This document shows, piece after piece, positions 1 to 9,924 of a stretch of 64,000 nucleotides of DNA. The notes under the pieces were generated by a model that was not told the origin of the DNA, searched no databases, and saw only the letters and a program-made list of their open reading frames with translations. The first letter of the stretch is position 1. Each line of letters begins with the position of its first letter. Where the stretch lies: positions 37,832 to 101,831 of the forward strand of contig JAURPJ010000072.1 in NCBI GenBank assembly GCA_030835305.1, in the 5' to 3' direction. Position numbers and translations under genes: made by a program. Source of the DNA: Verrucomicrobiota bacterium. Its GTDB lineage: Bacteria > Verrucomicrobiota > Verrucomicrobiia > Verrucomicrobiales > Akkermansiaceae.

Positions 1-3
1 CCA

Positions 4-399
4 ATGAACGAGGAATTGATCTACGCGACTTTGGGGGAAGAAGGCTTCACCCGGCTGACCACCAAATTTTATGAAAAGATGAAGGCGGACGATCTCGTTG
101 GGCCAATGTATCCGGAGGATGACTGGGAAGGTTCCGAGGAGCGGCTGCGCGACTTTTTGCTCTTTCGATTTGGAGCGGACCAGCGCTATCTCGTAACGCG
201 GGGCCACCCCCGCCTGCGCGGACGCCACATGCCTTTTAAAATCGGCATCGCCGAGCGGGATCGCTGGATGCAACTGATGGGCGAAGCGGCCAATGACGTC
301 ATTGCAGACCACACCATTCGAAACTCAGTGATGGAGTTCTTCGGCCAAGTCGCCGACTTCATGCGCAACCAACCGGAACCTCCCTGCAACCATGCTTGA
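4..399 (+). CDS. Truncated hemoglobin (group II-like globin)
   Basis: 131-aa ORF; globin-like RGHPRLRGRHMPFKIGIAERDRWMQLM block typical of truncated hemoglobins. Confidence 0.85.
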   Translation: MNEELIYATLGEEGFTRLTTKFYEKMKADDLVGPMYPEDDWEGSEERLRDFLLFRFGADQRYLVTRGHPRLRGRHMPFKIGIAERDRWMQLMGEAANDVIADHTIRNSVMEFFGQVADFMRNQPEPPCNHA

Positions 400-1066
400 T
401 CCCGTGATAGAAAAAAGAGTCCCGGTACTCGTCCTGCTCGGAGTGATTTCAATCATCACCATTCTTGATTGGATGCACGGCACCGGGGAATTTGGGCAAC
501 GGTCCGAAAAATGGATGATGACTCCGGCCAAAGTCGTTGATGCCTGGGAAGCAACCTCAAACGGAGATCTATCGCAAGACAATCTGGAAACCCTGGCGAC
601 CTCCCTGACTGCAGGATTTCTTCATGCCGACGGAAGCCATCTGGGGGGCAACATGCTCTTTCTCTGGATTTTTGGGGTCGTAGTCGCCGAACTTTGCGGC
701 TGGCGCTGGATGGTAGCCGCCTTCGTCATTACCGTCATTGGCGGAACAATTGGGCATATTCTGTTCGACCCTCAAAGCTCAATACCATGCCTTGGTGCAA
801 GCGGGGGCGTGATGGGGCTGGAAGGATTTTACTTCGGCTTGGCCTTCCTCCACCCCCGCCCGGATTCCCACGTCTGGCCTCTGGCCCGTCCTGTCAACTC
901 CACCCAACTAGCCGCCACCGGTGTGATCGGGATTGCGTTGGATTTCCTCGGCATCATGGGTCCGCCCAGTAACATCGGCCACAGCGCCCACATCGGCGGC
1001 TTCGTCGCCGGCATGTTGCTGGCCACCCTAGCCAACCGCTTCGTGCCAAGCGACAACGAGCGGTAA
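392..1066 (+). CDS. Rhomboid family intramembrane serine protease
   Basis: Multiple hydrophobic segments, GASGGVMG (GxSG) active-site motif, HxGG-like 'SAHIGGFVAGM'; start overlaps globin stop. Confidence 0.88.
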   Translation: MLDPVIEKRVPVLVLLGVISIITILDWMHGTGEFGQRSEKWMMTPAKVVDAWEATSNGDLSQDNLETLATSLTAGFLHADGSHLGGNMLFLWIFGVVVAELCGWRWMVAAFVITVIGGTIGHILFDPQSSIPCLGASGGVMGLEGFYFGLAFLHPRPDSHVWPLARPVNSTQLAATGVIGIALDFLGIMGPPSNIGHSAHIGGFVAGMLLATLANRFVPSDNER

Positions 1067-1090
1067 GCGGTTTTGTGATACCCCTTTTCA

Positions 1091-1537
1091 TTAGGTCCCA
1101 GAAAGACCCAGGCAGGCAAACACGAATAGGAATGCCAGCCTCGGATGCTCGTAGAAATAGCCATGAAACTTCGCCAATGAGATGTCTTCGCCGTTATTAC
1201 ATATCCGGTTAAGAACCCAGATCCCAATGAAGGCCGACACCGAAATTCCGCTGAGATAGAGATAAACTTGAGTCATATCAAACTCCTCGTTAAAGCTGAA
1301 AGCAAGAGATTGGTAAAGTTGGTTCACCACGATCAAAGCCCAGACATTAAGTGCGGAACGGCTCTCGACGAAGGCCTTTAAAATGAAAAGCACTCCAACC
1401 AGTGCGAAGCCTTCAGTGAGAAACTTCAGGATTGATTCCGGGACAACTGCTTTAGGGTAAGCGGTATACACGCCAATCAGGAATGGCGGGAGCACATGAT
1501 TTAAGTATTCTGCGTTCCCAGGAAGGTGAAGAGGTTT
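1091..1537 (-). pseudogene. Remnant of NuoL-like DabB-type membrane subunit (C-terminal part)
   Basis: Frame reads ...PPFLIGVYTAYPK...ISLAKFHGYFYEHPRLAFLFVFACLGLSG* and stops where homologues continue (FPITPTFIGED); 5' side also closed by a stop. Confidence 0.5.
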
Positions 1538-1789
1538 CTAGCCTTCTTAAGCGGCCGCCAGAAGAATTGAAACATGAAGCGATCCAGCCGGAACCCCAAG
1601 GCTGCAACAAGACAGCTTCTCCCTATTCCAAAGCCCCGTCGTCCCCTGCCCTGCTAGCTTCGAGAAGTGCAAGAATTGGTTGTGAATCTGGTAATTCAAA
1701 ACGGAAAGCGACACCAGAAGCTGATGACTTCGGAAGAGGGCGTTGTAAACAAAGTAAAAGATCGCGCTCGAAGTTGTCGGACCTTCCAT

Positions 1790-2630
1790 CGCACGCTGAA
1801 GCCCATCCTTGAAATGGTAGAGTTCGCCATCATCGGGCGAAGATACCACGAGGTGCAGCCATCCTTTGCTGAACCATTCGCAATTTTCAGGTGAGGCCTT
1901 GAGAATTCTCAGCACCACTTTCAATCGATGTTCCACCAACATAAGAAAGCAGACCGGATCGTGGTGTTCGATCATCTTCAAAGGCAGCCCCGGTCGTAAA
2001 TCGCCGTCGCTGCTGCTAGTTACCCCGATGAGTCCCACAACGTTGTGGTGTAGCTTGGTGCAGCTCCCGTCTTCTCGATGACCATTCGCGAAAAGTGATA
2101 CTCGAGGTTAATCCCCCCGCAGACGCCCGGGAGCGGAGCTAGAAGATTAGCCAAAACCTCTCCCTCGGGATCCTTGTTGATAATCTTAGGATTGCAGGAA
2201 AGCCCATCGATCCAGGAAGAGGCCCTTGAGGCGATGTCGAGCTCCGATGAAGCACAGGGCATTTGGTTCCATGACACAGTTCAGGCCGCGGCTCGAAATA
2301 GGAATGTGAGCGCTTCTTGATGGCCGTCCGGATTTTTTGATATCCTGTTTCACATTGATGGAGGCAAATCGCCGCACTCTTTCTCCTGGCGGATCATTCG
2401 CTCGATAATCTCCGTATCAATCCTTCCAGCTTAGTGCAACCGGCGGTATTCATTCATGCTGAAGGTCTGCTCGATGCCGAAGATATTCGAGGCCGTAAAG
2501 ATGGCCTTGAAAACTCGATTTCCAGAAAGGAACGAAGGAGATTGTGGTGAACAAAGTCCTTCACTGCAGCCTTGGTAGGCAGGCGATGTTTGAGCTGCTC
2601 GGATATGAGGGCTTCATTAAAATCGGACAT
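1790..2630 (-). pseudogene. dabA: Decayed DabA (DUF2309, inorganic carbon transporter subunit)
   Basis: ATG at 2630 opens MSDFNEALISEQLKHRLPTKAAVKDFVHHNLLRSF; later frames give IFTASNIFGIEQTFSMNEYRRLH, LANLLAPLPGVCGGINLEYHFSR and GLIGVTSSSDGDLRPGLPLKMIEHHDPV; frames broken and middle deleted. Confidence 0.75.
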
Positions 2631-2642
2631 ATCGTTCAGAAT

Positions 2643-4262
2643 TTAATTATTCTGCTGCTTGTCAGGATTTTTACTTCGTTTTCGGGCCGCATGGGGATGC
2701 GAGGAAACAGGCTTCAATTCGTCGAGTCCAATGAACTCCACAGTGCCGCCGGCACGGACGTAGTCCTCTTCGAAGTGATGCAAATTATCCATCACGGAGT
2801 GATCAATCACCACCGTATTCACGAGATCAAACGCCACCGTTTTTCCTTCAGGAATCTTATCAAGTTTCTCTTTGATTCCGAGATAGTTGGTAAAGATCGC
2901 CGCGTCTCCGATACGGAGAATATAGCGCTCGGCTTCCTCATCAACCACCACGCCAGCCCGGAAAAGAGACTTCAAGGAAACTCCACGGCTCACGTGAATG
3001 ATTGCTTTCAGGACCATACCGGCCCCGATGCCAACGAGAAGATCCTTGCCCAGAGTAAAGACGATTGTCATGAGGAAGATCGCGAGTTGCTCCGGTCCAA
3101 CCTTGAGCATGTGGGTGAATTCCTTGGGATGAGCCAGCTTGATACCCACGGCAATCAACATGGCGGCGAGAGCGGCATTCGGAATTAACTCTAGAAGCTG
3201 GAAAGCCAGAAGAACCGAGAGGAGGAGGAAGAGCCCATGGAAAAAGTTCGCCCAGCGGGTTCGCGCGCCCTGTGCAACGTTGGCCGAGCTGCGCGCGACT
3301 TCCGAGATCATGGGCAGGCCGCCGAGGAGGCCTGCGACCGAGTTCGAGATCCCAATCGCAACGATGTCCTTGTTTGGATCCGCCTTCCGCTTCCACGGAT
3401 CAAGCATGTCGATGGCCTTGACGGTCAGAAGGCTTTCCAGCGTTCCCACCAGCGAAACCATAATGACAAACTTAATGAATATCCCGGTCTGGGAAAATCC
3501 CTCCATGGTAGCGTTGATCCCGACCTGGTCGATGATCTTTCCCACTTTCACAAGAGTGTAGTCAGGTGCGCTTTCACCAAGATTCATCATCAAACTCGCA
3601 GGAATCGCAAAGATCAACACCAGCAATGGAGCCGGTATTTGCTTCAGAAAGGGATGCCTCACGAAGCCCCATCCCAGCATGATTGCCAAGCTCACGCCTC
3701 CGATGATGCTTACTTGTGGATCCAGGTTGGCAAAGAACGAAGGGATGGCCGCGAACAATTCAAAAGGTGCCTTTCCCGAAGCCAGCGATGGATCGACGTT
3801 CAGCAAGACCGGGACCTGCTTGGCAATGATGATAAAGCCAATCGCCGCCAACATTCCGTGAACGGCTGAGAGCGGGAAGATATCGACAAATTTTCCCCAT
3901 TTGAAAACTCCCATGAGAATCTGAATGACTCCCGCGACCACCATCACTCCGAGAGCGAGTTTCCAACCCGCGTCCCCGCCGCCGAAGGCCCCAACACAAT
4001 CTGCCACGATGACAATCAGTCCCGCCGCCGGCCCTTTGATGGAAAGCTGGGAACCGGTAAAGAAAGTGGCAACAAGACCCCCAATAATGGCCGTTAAAAC
4101 GCCCATGATCGCAGGGAAGCCCGAGGCTAAAGCGATTCCAAGGCTCAGCGGCAGGGCGAGGAGGAAGACCACAAATCCGGAGGTGGCATCCTTATTAAAA
4201 TTTTGTTTCAAGCCCTCTAATCCATCTTTGGGCGGGAGAAGGTTTTCCTGATAATTATTCAT
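2643..4262 (-). CDS. SulP family inorganic anion transporter
   Basis: 539 aa; SulP core GFVVFLLALPLSLGIALASGFP...GPAAGLIVIVA and C-terminal STAS-like region. Confidence 0.92.
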   Translation of the reverse strand: MNNYQENLLPPKDGLEGLKQNFNKDATSGFVVFLLALPLSLGIALASGFPAIMGVLTAIIGGLVATFFTGSQLSIKGPAAGLIVIVADCVGAFGGGDAGWKLALGVMVVAGVIQILMGVFKWGKFVDIFPLSAVHGMLAAIGFIIIAKQVPVLLNVDPSLASGKAPFELFAAIPSFFANLDPQVSIIGGVSLAIMLGWGFVRHPFLKQIPAPLLVLIFAIPASLMMNLGESAPDYTLVKVGKIIDQVGINATMEGFSQTGIFIKFVIMVSLVGTLESLLTVKAIDMLDPWKRKADPNKDIVAIGISNSVAGLLGGLPMISEVARSSANVAQGARTRWANFFHGLFLLLSVLLAFQLLELIPNAALAAMLIAVGIKLAHPKEFTHMLKVGPEQLAIFLMTIVFTLGKDLLVGIGAGMVLKAIIHVSRGVSLKSLFRAGVVVDEEAERYILRIGDAAIFTNYLGIKEKLDKIPEGKTVAFDLVNTVVIDHSVMDNLHHFEEDYVRAGGTVEFIGLDELKPVSSHPHAARKRSKNPDKQQNN

Positions 4263-4315
4263 AAATTGATTCTAAAAATTAGAGGAAATTTCGCCGAACA
4301 AGCACTATACATGTT

Positions 4316-4732
4316 TTAATATGACTCAACGCAGATTCTCTCCATAGTCAAGCGGAGTTCGTCCAATTCATAAGCAAAAAGCCAGCAATCTACCTTGAGG
4401 CAACAAAACAAAAGGGATCGTTTCGCCGACTGAACCGCTTGGCCACTCAGGTCCCGGTCCGAAACGGCCTGAGATTGGCAGGCAATGATCTGTCGACTGG
4501 ATCGCTCAAAGGGTGAGTCATCGAGATTCTCTTCCTCTTCGCAAGCGGTAAACTCGTTTTGATGGCTGGAGATCGAATCTCTCTGGTCATCAAATGCGCC
4601 AGGACTGGTTTTCCCAAAGCCGGGCGAGTAATCGCTTGGTGTTCCATAGGCTCCCGAGCAAGAAATGCGAAAGAGCAGAGTCCCAAGGACATGGAACACG
4701 CTGTTTCGAAGCCCTGTAATGAGATGGTTCAC
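4316..4732 (-). CDS. Hypothetical protein
   Basis: 138-aa ORF with hydrophobic N-terminus; no recognised family. Confidence 0.25.
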   Translation of the reverse strand: MNHLITGLRNSVFHVLGTLLFRISCSGAYGTPSDYSPGFGKTSPGAFDDQRDSISSHQNEFTACEEEENLDDSPFERSSRQIIACQSQAVSDRDLSGQAVQSAKRSLLFCCLKVDCWLFAYELDELRLTMERICVESY

Positions 4733-4797
4733 GAAACGGTTGAATTAAGATCATTATTTTTCCTCAAAATCGATTCAAAATTCCAAATCTCCTATTT

Positions 4798-5379
4798 CTA
4801 GGAACGTTGAATGAGATTCAAAACCTCTTCACGGGAGGCTGGATTCGAACGAAAAATACCCCGCATTGATGAGGTGACGGTGCGTGCACCCGGCTTGCGA
4901 ATCCCGCGCATCGACATGCAGAGGTGCTCGGCCTCCAGCACGACCGCAGCACCGCGTGGGGACAATTTTTCATCAATCGCGTTGGCGATCTGTCCGGTAA
5001 GCCGTTCCTGAACCTGCGGCCGGCGGGCGAAGCCATCCACAAGACGCGCCAGCTTTGACAGACCCGTAATCCGACCATCCTTCTCAGGCAAATAGGCCAC
5101 ATGAGCTTTTCCGAAAAAAGGAATGAGGTGGTGTTCGCAGATAGAGTAAAAGGAAATGTCACGCACCACGATGATTTCATCGTGCTCGACCTGGAAAGTC
5201 TTATCGAGATGATCAGCAGGCTCCTCCCGCAGACCGCTGCAAATTTCGCCATACATCCGCGCCACCCGCGCCGGAGTATCGAGCAAACCATCCCGTCTGG
5301 GATCTTCACCTATCGCGCCGAGAATCTCGCGTACGGCATTTTCGATACGGGCAAAATCAATGTCTTTGGAATCACTCAT
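4798..5379 (-). CDS. folE: GTP cyclohydrolase I
   Basis: [59 protein letters not shown] motifs. Confidence 0.97.
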   Translation of the reverse strand: MSDSKDIDFARIENAVREILGAIGEDPRRDGLLDTPARVARMYGEICSGLREEPADHLDKTFQVEHDEIIVVRDISFYSICEHHLIPFFGKAHVAYLPEKDGRITGLSKLARLVDGFARRPQVQERLTGQIANAIDEKLSPRGAAVVLEAEHLCMSMRGIRKPGARTVTSSMRGIFRSNPASREEVLNLIQRS

Positions 5380-5454
5380 GGAACGTTGCTGGTGCCTTCT
5401 TAGCTGACCGAGAGCGATTTGACCAGCGAGCCCACAACAATCTTACCCCAACAG

Positions 5455-5480
5455 AAAAAACGGGAGGCCCAAGCCTTCCG
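5455..5480 (-). terminator. Rho-independent terminator
   Basis: Minus strand CGGAAGGC-TTGG-GCCTCCCG followed by TTTTTT, downstream of the DUF892 remnant. Confidence 0.65.
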
Positions 5481-5509
5481 CCTTTCTCATGCATTTTGGG
5501 GCTCTAAGG

Positions 5510-6002
5510 TTATGCCATGGTAGCTTCGTTGACACCGGAACCAAACCAACCGCCGGTCGCGATCCTAGTGAGTTCCGCGTCATAGTTGCTTGCTTCGTCG
5601 ATGCAATCGTCAAGCAAGGTTACACCTTCGCTGAAGTCGAGGGCCTTGGCGACTCCGTAGCCGGCAATCTCGTAGTGCTCGAAACGGTTTGCCGAGGCGA
5701 TCATCATCGCATTCTTGACGGCACCAGGAACGGTTTCGACCATGTCGATGACGGGCATCCTTGACCAAAACTTCCATGGCCTGACACTTCTCGCCCGTTG
5801 GGCTGAAGTGGCTGGTATCGCAAATCTTCTGAAGGCGCTCGCTGTGCTTGCGGTGGGACTTTACGAGCTGGCCGAACTTGTTTTGAAGATCCTCATCCTC
5901 CGATGCGCTCTGCATCCCAGCAAGAACTTCCAGCTGCTGCTTTTCGGTATTATAAAGGTCTTTAATCTGTCCGTGATAGAGTTCGTCTAGATTCTTTTTC
6001 AT
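5510..6002 (-). pseudogene. Frameshifted YciE/YciF-type ferritin-like protein (DUF892)
   Basis: Frame 1 MKKNLDELYHGQIKDLYNTEKQQLEVLAGM...CQAMEVLVKD continues in another frame as MPVIDMVETVPGAVKNAMMIASANRFEHYEIAGYGVAKAL; junction near 5755. Confidence 0.8.
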
Positions 6003-6179
6003 AACACCTCAAATGTTGCAGGATACCTTCCAGTCCCGGCGTCACCTCCCCAAAATCGCTCCGTCTCCCTGCACACCCGGGCTGACAGCGGTTCACACGA
6101 AAAGTCTTTCACGAATTTCATCTCGAATCATCATTCGATCCGCAACATCAGGATTGCGAGATGGGATGCCTGCCCTCAT

Positions 6180-9100
6180 TTGGTGGAAGAATTCCTGATC
6201 TCAAGTCGTTCCATCGAAGTGCTTCGAATCCTTCTTACCTTTCTCTGGTTTGCGACACTGCCAGTCTTAGGCGAAATCAAGCTCATCATCCCCAACCAAC
6301 TCAACCACACCTGGCCGGGCGAGCTTGTTTCCTTCGACCTGAGCGGAAAAAAAATCCCATCCGGCGATCTCGCCCTCGAAGTCCAGGGAGTGACCCGCCC
6401 GGCGCAGCGCGATGGCAACCGCATCTGGAGCTACGTCACCATCACCGACCGCGATGCCAAAGGCCAAAAAATCGATATCAGCACCGTGCCTGCGGTCCTA
6501 GACACCAGAAAAGTTTCCCCGGGAATCACTCTGAAGAAAGACGGTGAGTACTACCTCATCAACAATGGCACCTACCAGTTTCGCCTTCGTAACTATCGCG
6601 GAAAATTTCCCAAACCCACCTTCCTTGGCGACCTCCCGCATTGGTGTGGCGGGATGAAGACGAAGGAGCAAAAAGGCTGGGACGGAAAGGCCTACTTCGA
6701 GAGCAAGGTCCCCGTCATGGGCGCAACAACCGAGCTGATCCGGAGCGGTTCGGTCTTTCTCGATTTCAAAATCACCTACGAATTCGAAGGCGATGCCGAT
6801 GGTGAAATCGAAGCCATGCCCCTCGCTCCCGGCAAGCAATCACACCTATTCAAACCGAACCAACTTCCCCGTGAAATGGTTCCTAAAAAACCCTGCCACT
6901 ACGAACTACTGATCCGCTTTGTCATGGACGACATCTGGATCGATGTGAACGAACGCTTTCATTTTCCGCGCGATGAAGAAGCCAGCCCTTATGGCATCAG
7001 CCAGTATTATCTCGAATGGGGAAAAGGCGGGCTCCCCGTCGATACCGCGAGCTGGGTTCGCTGGTTCGAGTATGACAAGTTCGGCGGCAACACTGAACAA
7101 CTCTACGTCCCCGCCAGGCCGCGCCCCGCCCAGAAGGGGCGGCCCTTCGCTCTCCTCCGCCCACGCTGGAATCAAGGAGGCGGCGGTGCCCAGGATTTCG
7201 TTCTCACCGCCGGTGGCTCAGCCCCCGGACGGGACGGTAAAGCGGAACAAGGATACCGTCCCGAAAACCCGGCGGTCGGAGTCGTCGCAGCCTATGCCAG
7301 CAAATGGGTCGGCCCGTATGTGAACTACATCCCGGTCTATGCGCTCGATGGCAATTGGGGCCGGGCACGCTTTCCCTTGGTCGATGGCGAACGATCTGGA
7401 ATGCACCTCGGCCAACGCGCTTTCGGACTCCTCGTAGGTCCCCGCGCCCGCATGGAGAATCTCAATAGCATCGTGCGCCGCCACACCGACTGGACCCTGA
7501 CCGCACAGCTTAACAAGTACATCCTCGACTGGAAACGGGACCCGAAAAAAGCCGGCCCAAATATTCTCATCACCGGGGAACAACTCGCCAAGTTGCAGGT
7601 CGACTACAAGGCGGGCAGGAAGACTCCCGTCAATGAAGCCCTGAAAGCACACGCCACGACCTGGGGCCCCCTGCTCGAAGAGCGTGATGCTTTGCTTGAG
7701 AAATTCGCCAGGGAAAAAGCCGACCTTACAAATCAAGTCGCGGCTGCCAAAGAAAAAGCCAAGGAAAGAGACGCACCAAAGTCACTCCGGGATAAGGTCA
7801 AAAAGTTGGAAAAAGCGTGGCGCACCGCCCGCGACGCCCCGAAAAAAGACCAACGGCTTCGCGAACTGGAAAAGAAGCTTCGTGGCACCGACTTCGATCT
7901 CTATCGCCTTCTCACAACCGGCAAAGGACGCGAGGTCAAGATGCCTTCCTCCGAACTCTGGCGCGCGCGCCGTTACCAGGATGACTTTCTCAATCCCACC
8001 TCGTCACCGACCCGTGGGATCCCCGGACTTGCCACCGCCGACCTTTTTGCGGGCGGCCAACCAAGGGGCGGGGCCAGCCAAGCCGCCTTTGGATACATCT
8101 CCACCGACCTCGATGCCTGGCCCGGCTGGCATCAGGGATGGCGCCCTGGCAACCCCAATTTTCACACCGACAAATACATGGCCGCAATGTATGCCGGTGG
8201 TTCGCTCCTCGATCATCCCCACTCCCGGGAATGGCTCGATTTCGGCTACCAGAATTTCAAGGAAGACACCGCCAAGGTCTTCACCGCACCCGATGGCGTA
8301 GGAGCGGAATGCCCGGGTTACTCCGGCTACTCCATGAAGCTGCAACTCGAAATCGCCCGCATCCTCATGAATACCGGCTTCGGAAATGTCATGGCGAGCA
8401 ACCCTCTCGCGAAGAAAAACGGCACCTGGCACCGTAAGCTCATCACGCCTTATGACCAGCGCATCAAGCGTCGCCACGAAGCTCCCCACGGCGACACCCA
8501 CCGCTGGGATTCAGGGATGTATGCCGAAGGATTTGCCAAACTCGCCCCCTTCTTTAAAGAGAAAGATCCCGCATTCGCCTCCGAAATGATGGGCACCTGG
8601 AAACTCCTCAAGGAAAGCAAGGTCGCTGCTTCCAAGGAGCCCGCCAAGGTCTCGCTGAGGGAACAAATGGTCGCCATCGATGGAACCATTCCGGCTACCG
8701 ATCCGGCAAAAATGGACTGGTCGAGCGAAGCCTTCGAAGGATTTGGCGCCATCATGCGGGATGGATTCGGCACCGCAAACGAAAGCTTCCTTAGCTTCAA
8801 AGCCGGTCCGAGCCGCGGCCATTATCACAATGATGAAAACGCCTACCACTTTTACTCTGGAGGCACACCGATTTCGCTCGACTACAATTGTTCCTACACT
8901 CCCCGTGGCGATCACGCTGCGCTGCACAACAGCATGACCTTCGGCGTTGCCTCCACTCTCACTCACAACGGACGTGGCACCAAAGTTCCCGCGCAGGAGG
9001 AAACTGGCTCAACCGCTCAAGTCCGCCACTTTGCCACCAGCGAAGTCGCCGATCTTGTGATCGCCGAGCGTTCGGCCGATTCGCTTTCCCTTCGCCCGAT

Positions 9101-9869
9101 CTATCCGCAAGACAACGAGTTCGGACGGGATTACCCGACACGGAAAGTTCCAAAAATCACTCATCGTCGCAAGCTCGTCTTTGTGAAGAACAGCGACCAA
9201 TCCCCGCTCAGCGATTATCTGGTCGTATGGGATGAAAGCGACAGTATGCAGAGGCAGCAATTAAACATCCACCTCCTCGCCCGCGACGTTGAGCCATCAA
9301 AAGACGGCCGGATCTTCACCGCCACCGGACAGCTCGACAAGGACATGATCGTCTTTCTTGCACAAGCCACTGAGCCGGAAACTCAAATCAAGTCCTGGCA
9401 CTACAGCGACGAATGGATGCTTGGCCCTTCCCAATACACCCTTCGGCCCGGCGAAAGCCAAAGCGCATGGAACTCGCGCATGGAAACCCTGATGAAAAAA
9501 CACCAGGTTAAGACCCTACCCCTTCCCGGCTGGAAGCCCACTTGGCAGGATCCTAAATCCAAACCCAGCCTGGACTGGCAGGCACTCATCAAAGCCACCG
9601 ATGGACGGGCCTTGATGCCTCCGCCTCATTGGAGAGCCTCCTGGATGTACGGCGAATATCAGAAATGGCTCCGGATCGAAACCAAACCGGGCACTCCCAT
9701 CGGCTGGATTCTCTACCCCTTCAAGCGCGGCGAGGACCCACCCAAATTCACCGCCACCAGCAATGGCATCATCGTAGAACTCAAGGGGCATATCGACAGC
9801 ATTCACTTCGACCCGGAAGACAAGGTCGGTCTCGACCGAAACGGAAAGACCACTTTACTATCAAATTAG
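6180..9869 (+). CDS. Secreted heparinase II/III-like polysaccharide lyase
   Basis: 1229 aa; N-terminal signal-like segment; GHYHNDENAYHFYSGGTPISLDYNCSYTPRGDHAALHNSM resembles the heparinase II/III C-terminal block. Confidence 0.7.
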   Translation: MVEEFLISSRSIEVLRILLTFLWFATLPVLGEIKLIIPNQLNHTWPGELVSFDLSGKKIPSGDLALEVQGVTRPAQRDGNRIWSYVTITDRDAKGQKIDISTVPAVLDTRKVSPGITLKKDGEYYLINNGTYQFRLRNYRGKFPKPTFLGDLPHWCGGMKTKEQKGWDGKAYFESKVPVMGATTELIRSGSVFLDFKITYEFEGDADGEIEAMPLAPGKQSHLFKPNQLPREMVPKKPCHYELLIRFVMDDIWIDVNERFHFPRDEEASPYGISQYYLEWGKGGLPVDTASWVRWFEYDKFGGNTEQLYVPARPRPAQKGRPFALLRPRWNQGGGGAQDFVLTAGGSAPGRDGKAEQGYRPENPAVGVVAAYASKWVGPYVNYIPVYALDGNWGRARFPLVDGERSGMHLGQRAFGLLVGPRARMENLNSIVRRHTDWTLTAQLNKYILDWKRDPKKAGPNILITGEQLAKLQVDYKAGRKTPVNEALKAHATTWGPLLEERDALLEKFAREKADLTNQVAAAKEKAKERDAPKSLRDKVKKLEKAWRTARDAPKKDQRLRELEKKLRGTDFDLYRLLTTGKGREVKMPSSELWRARRYQDDFLNPTSSPTRGIPGLATADLFAGGQPRGGASQAAFGYISTDLDAWPGWHQGWRPGNPNFHTDKYMAAMYAGGSLLDHPHSREWLDFGYQNFKEDTAKVFTAPDGVGAECPGYSGYSMKLQLEIARILMNTGFGNVMASNPLAKKNGTWHRKLITPYDQRIKRRHEAPHGDTHRWDSGMYAEGFAKLAPFFKEKDPAFASEMMGTWKLLKESKVAASKEPAKVSLREQMVAIDGTIPATDPAKMDWSSEAFEGFGAIMRDGFGTANESFLSFKAGPSRGHYHNDENAYHFYSGGTPISLDYNCSYTPRGDHAALHNSMTFGVASTLTHNGRGTKVPAQEETGSTAQVRHFATSEVADLVIAERSADSLSLRPIYPQDNEFGRDYPTRKVPKITHRRKLVFVKNSDQSPLSDYLVVWDESDSMQRQQLNIHLLARDVEPSKDGRIFTATGQLDKDMIVFLAQATEPETQIKSWHYSDEWMLGPSQYTLRPGESQSAWNSRMETLMKKHQVKTLPLPGWKPTWQDPKSKPSLDWQALIKATDGRALMPPPHWRASWMYGEYQKWLRIETKPGTPIGWILYPFKRGEDPPKFTATSNGIIVELKGHIDSIHFDPEDKVGLDRNGKTTLLSN

Positions 9870-9924
9870 CAAGAGGTCCCGGATCGACGATCAGCCCCAG
9901 CAATGGTAGCTTTGGGTATGAGCA

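Noticed and set aside
2544-3188. 214-aa plus-strand ORF
   Set aside because: Antisense to the SulP and dabA sequence; composition is that of a mirrored reading frame
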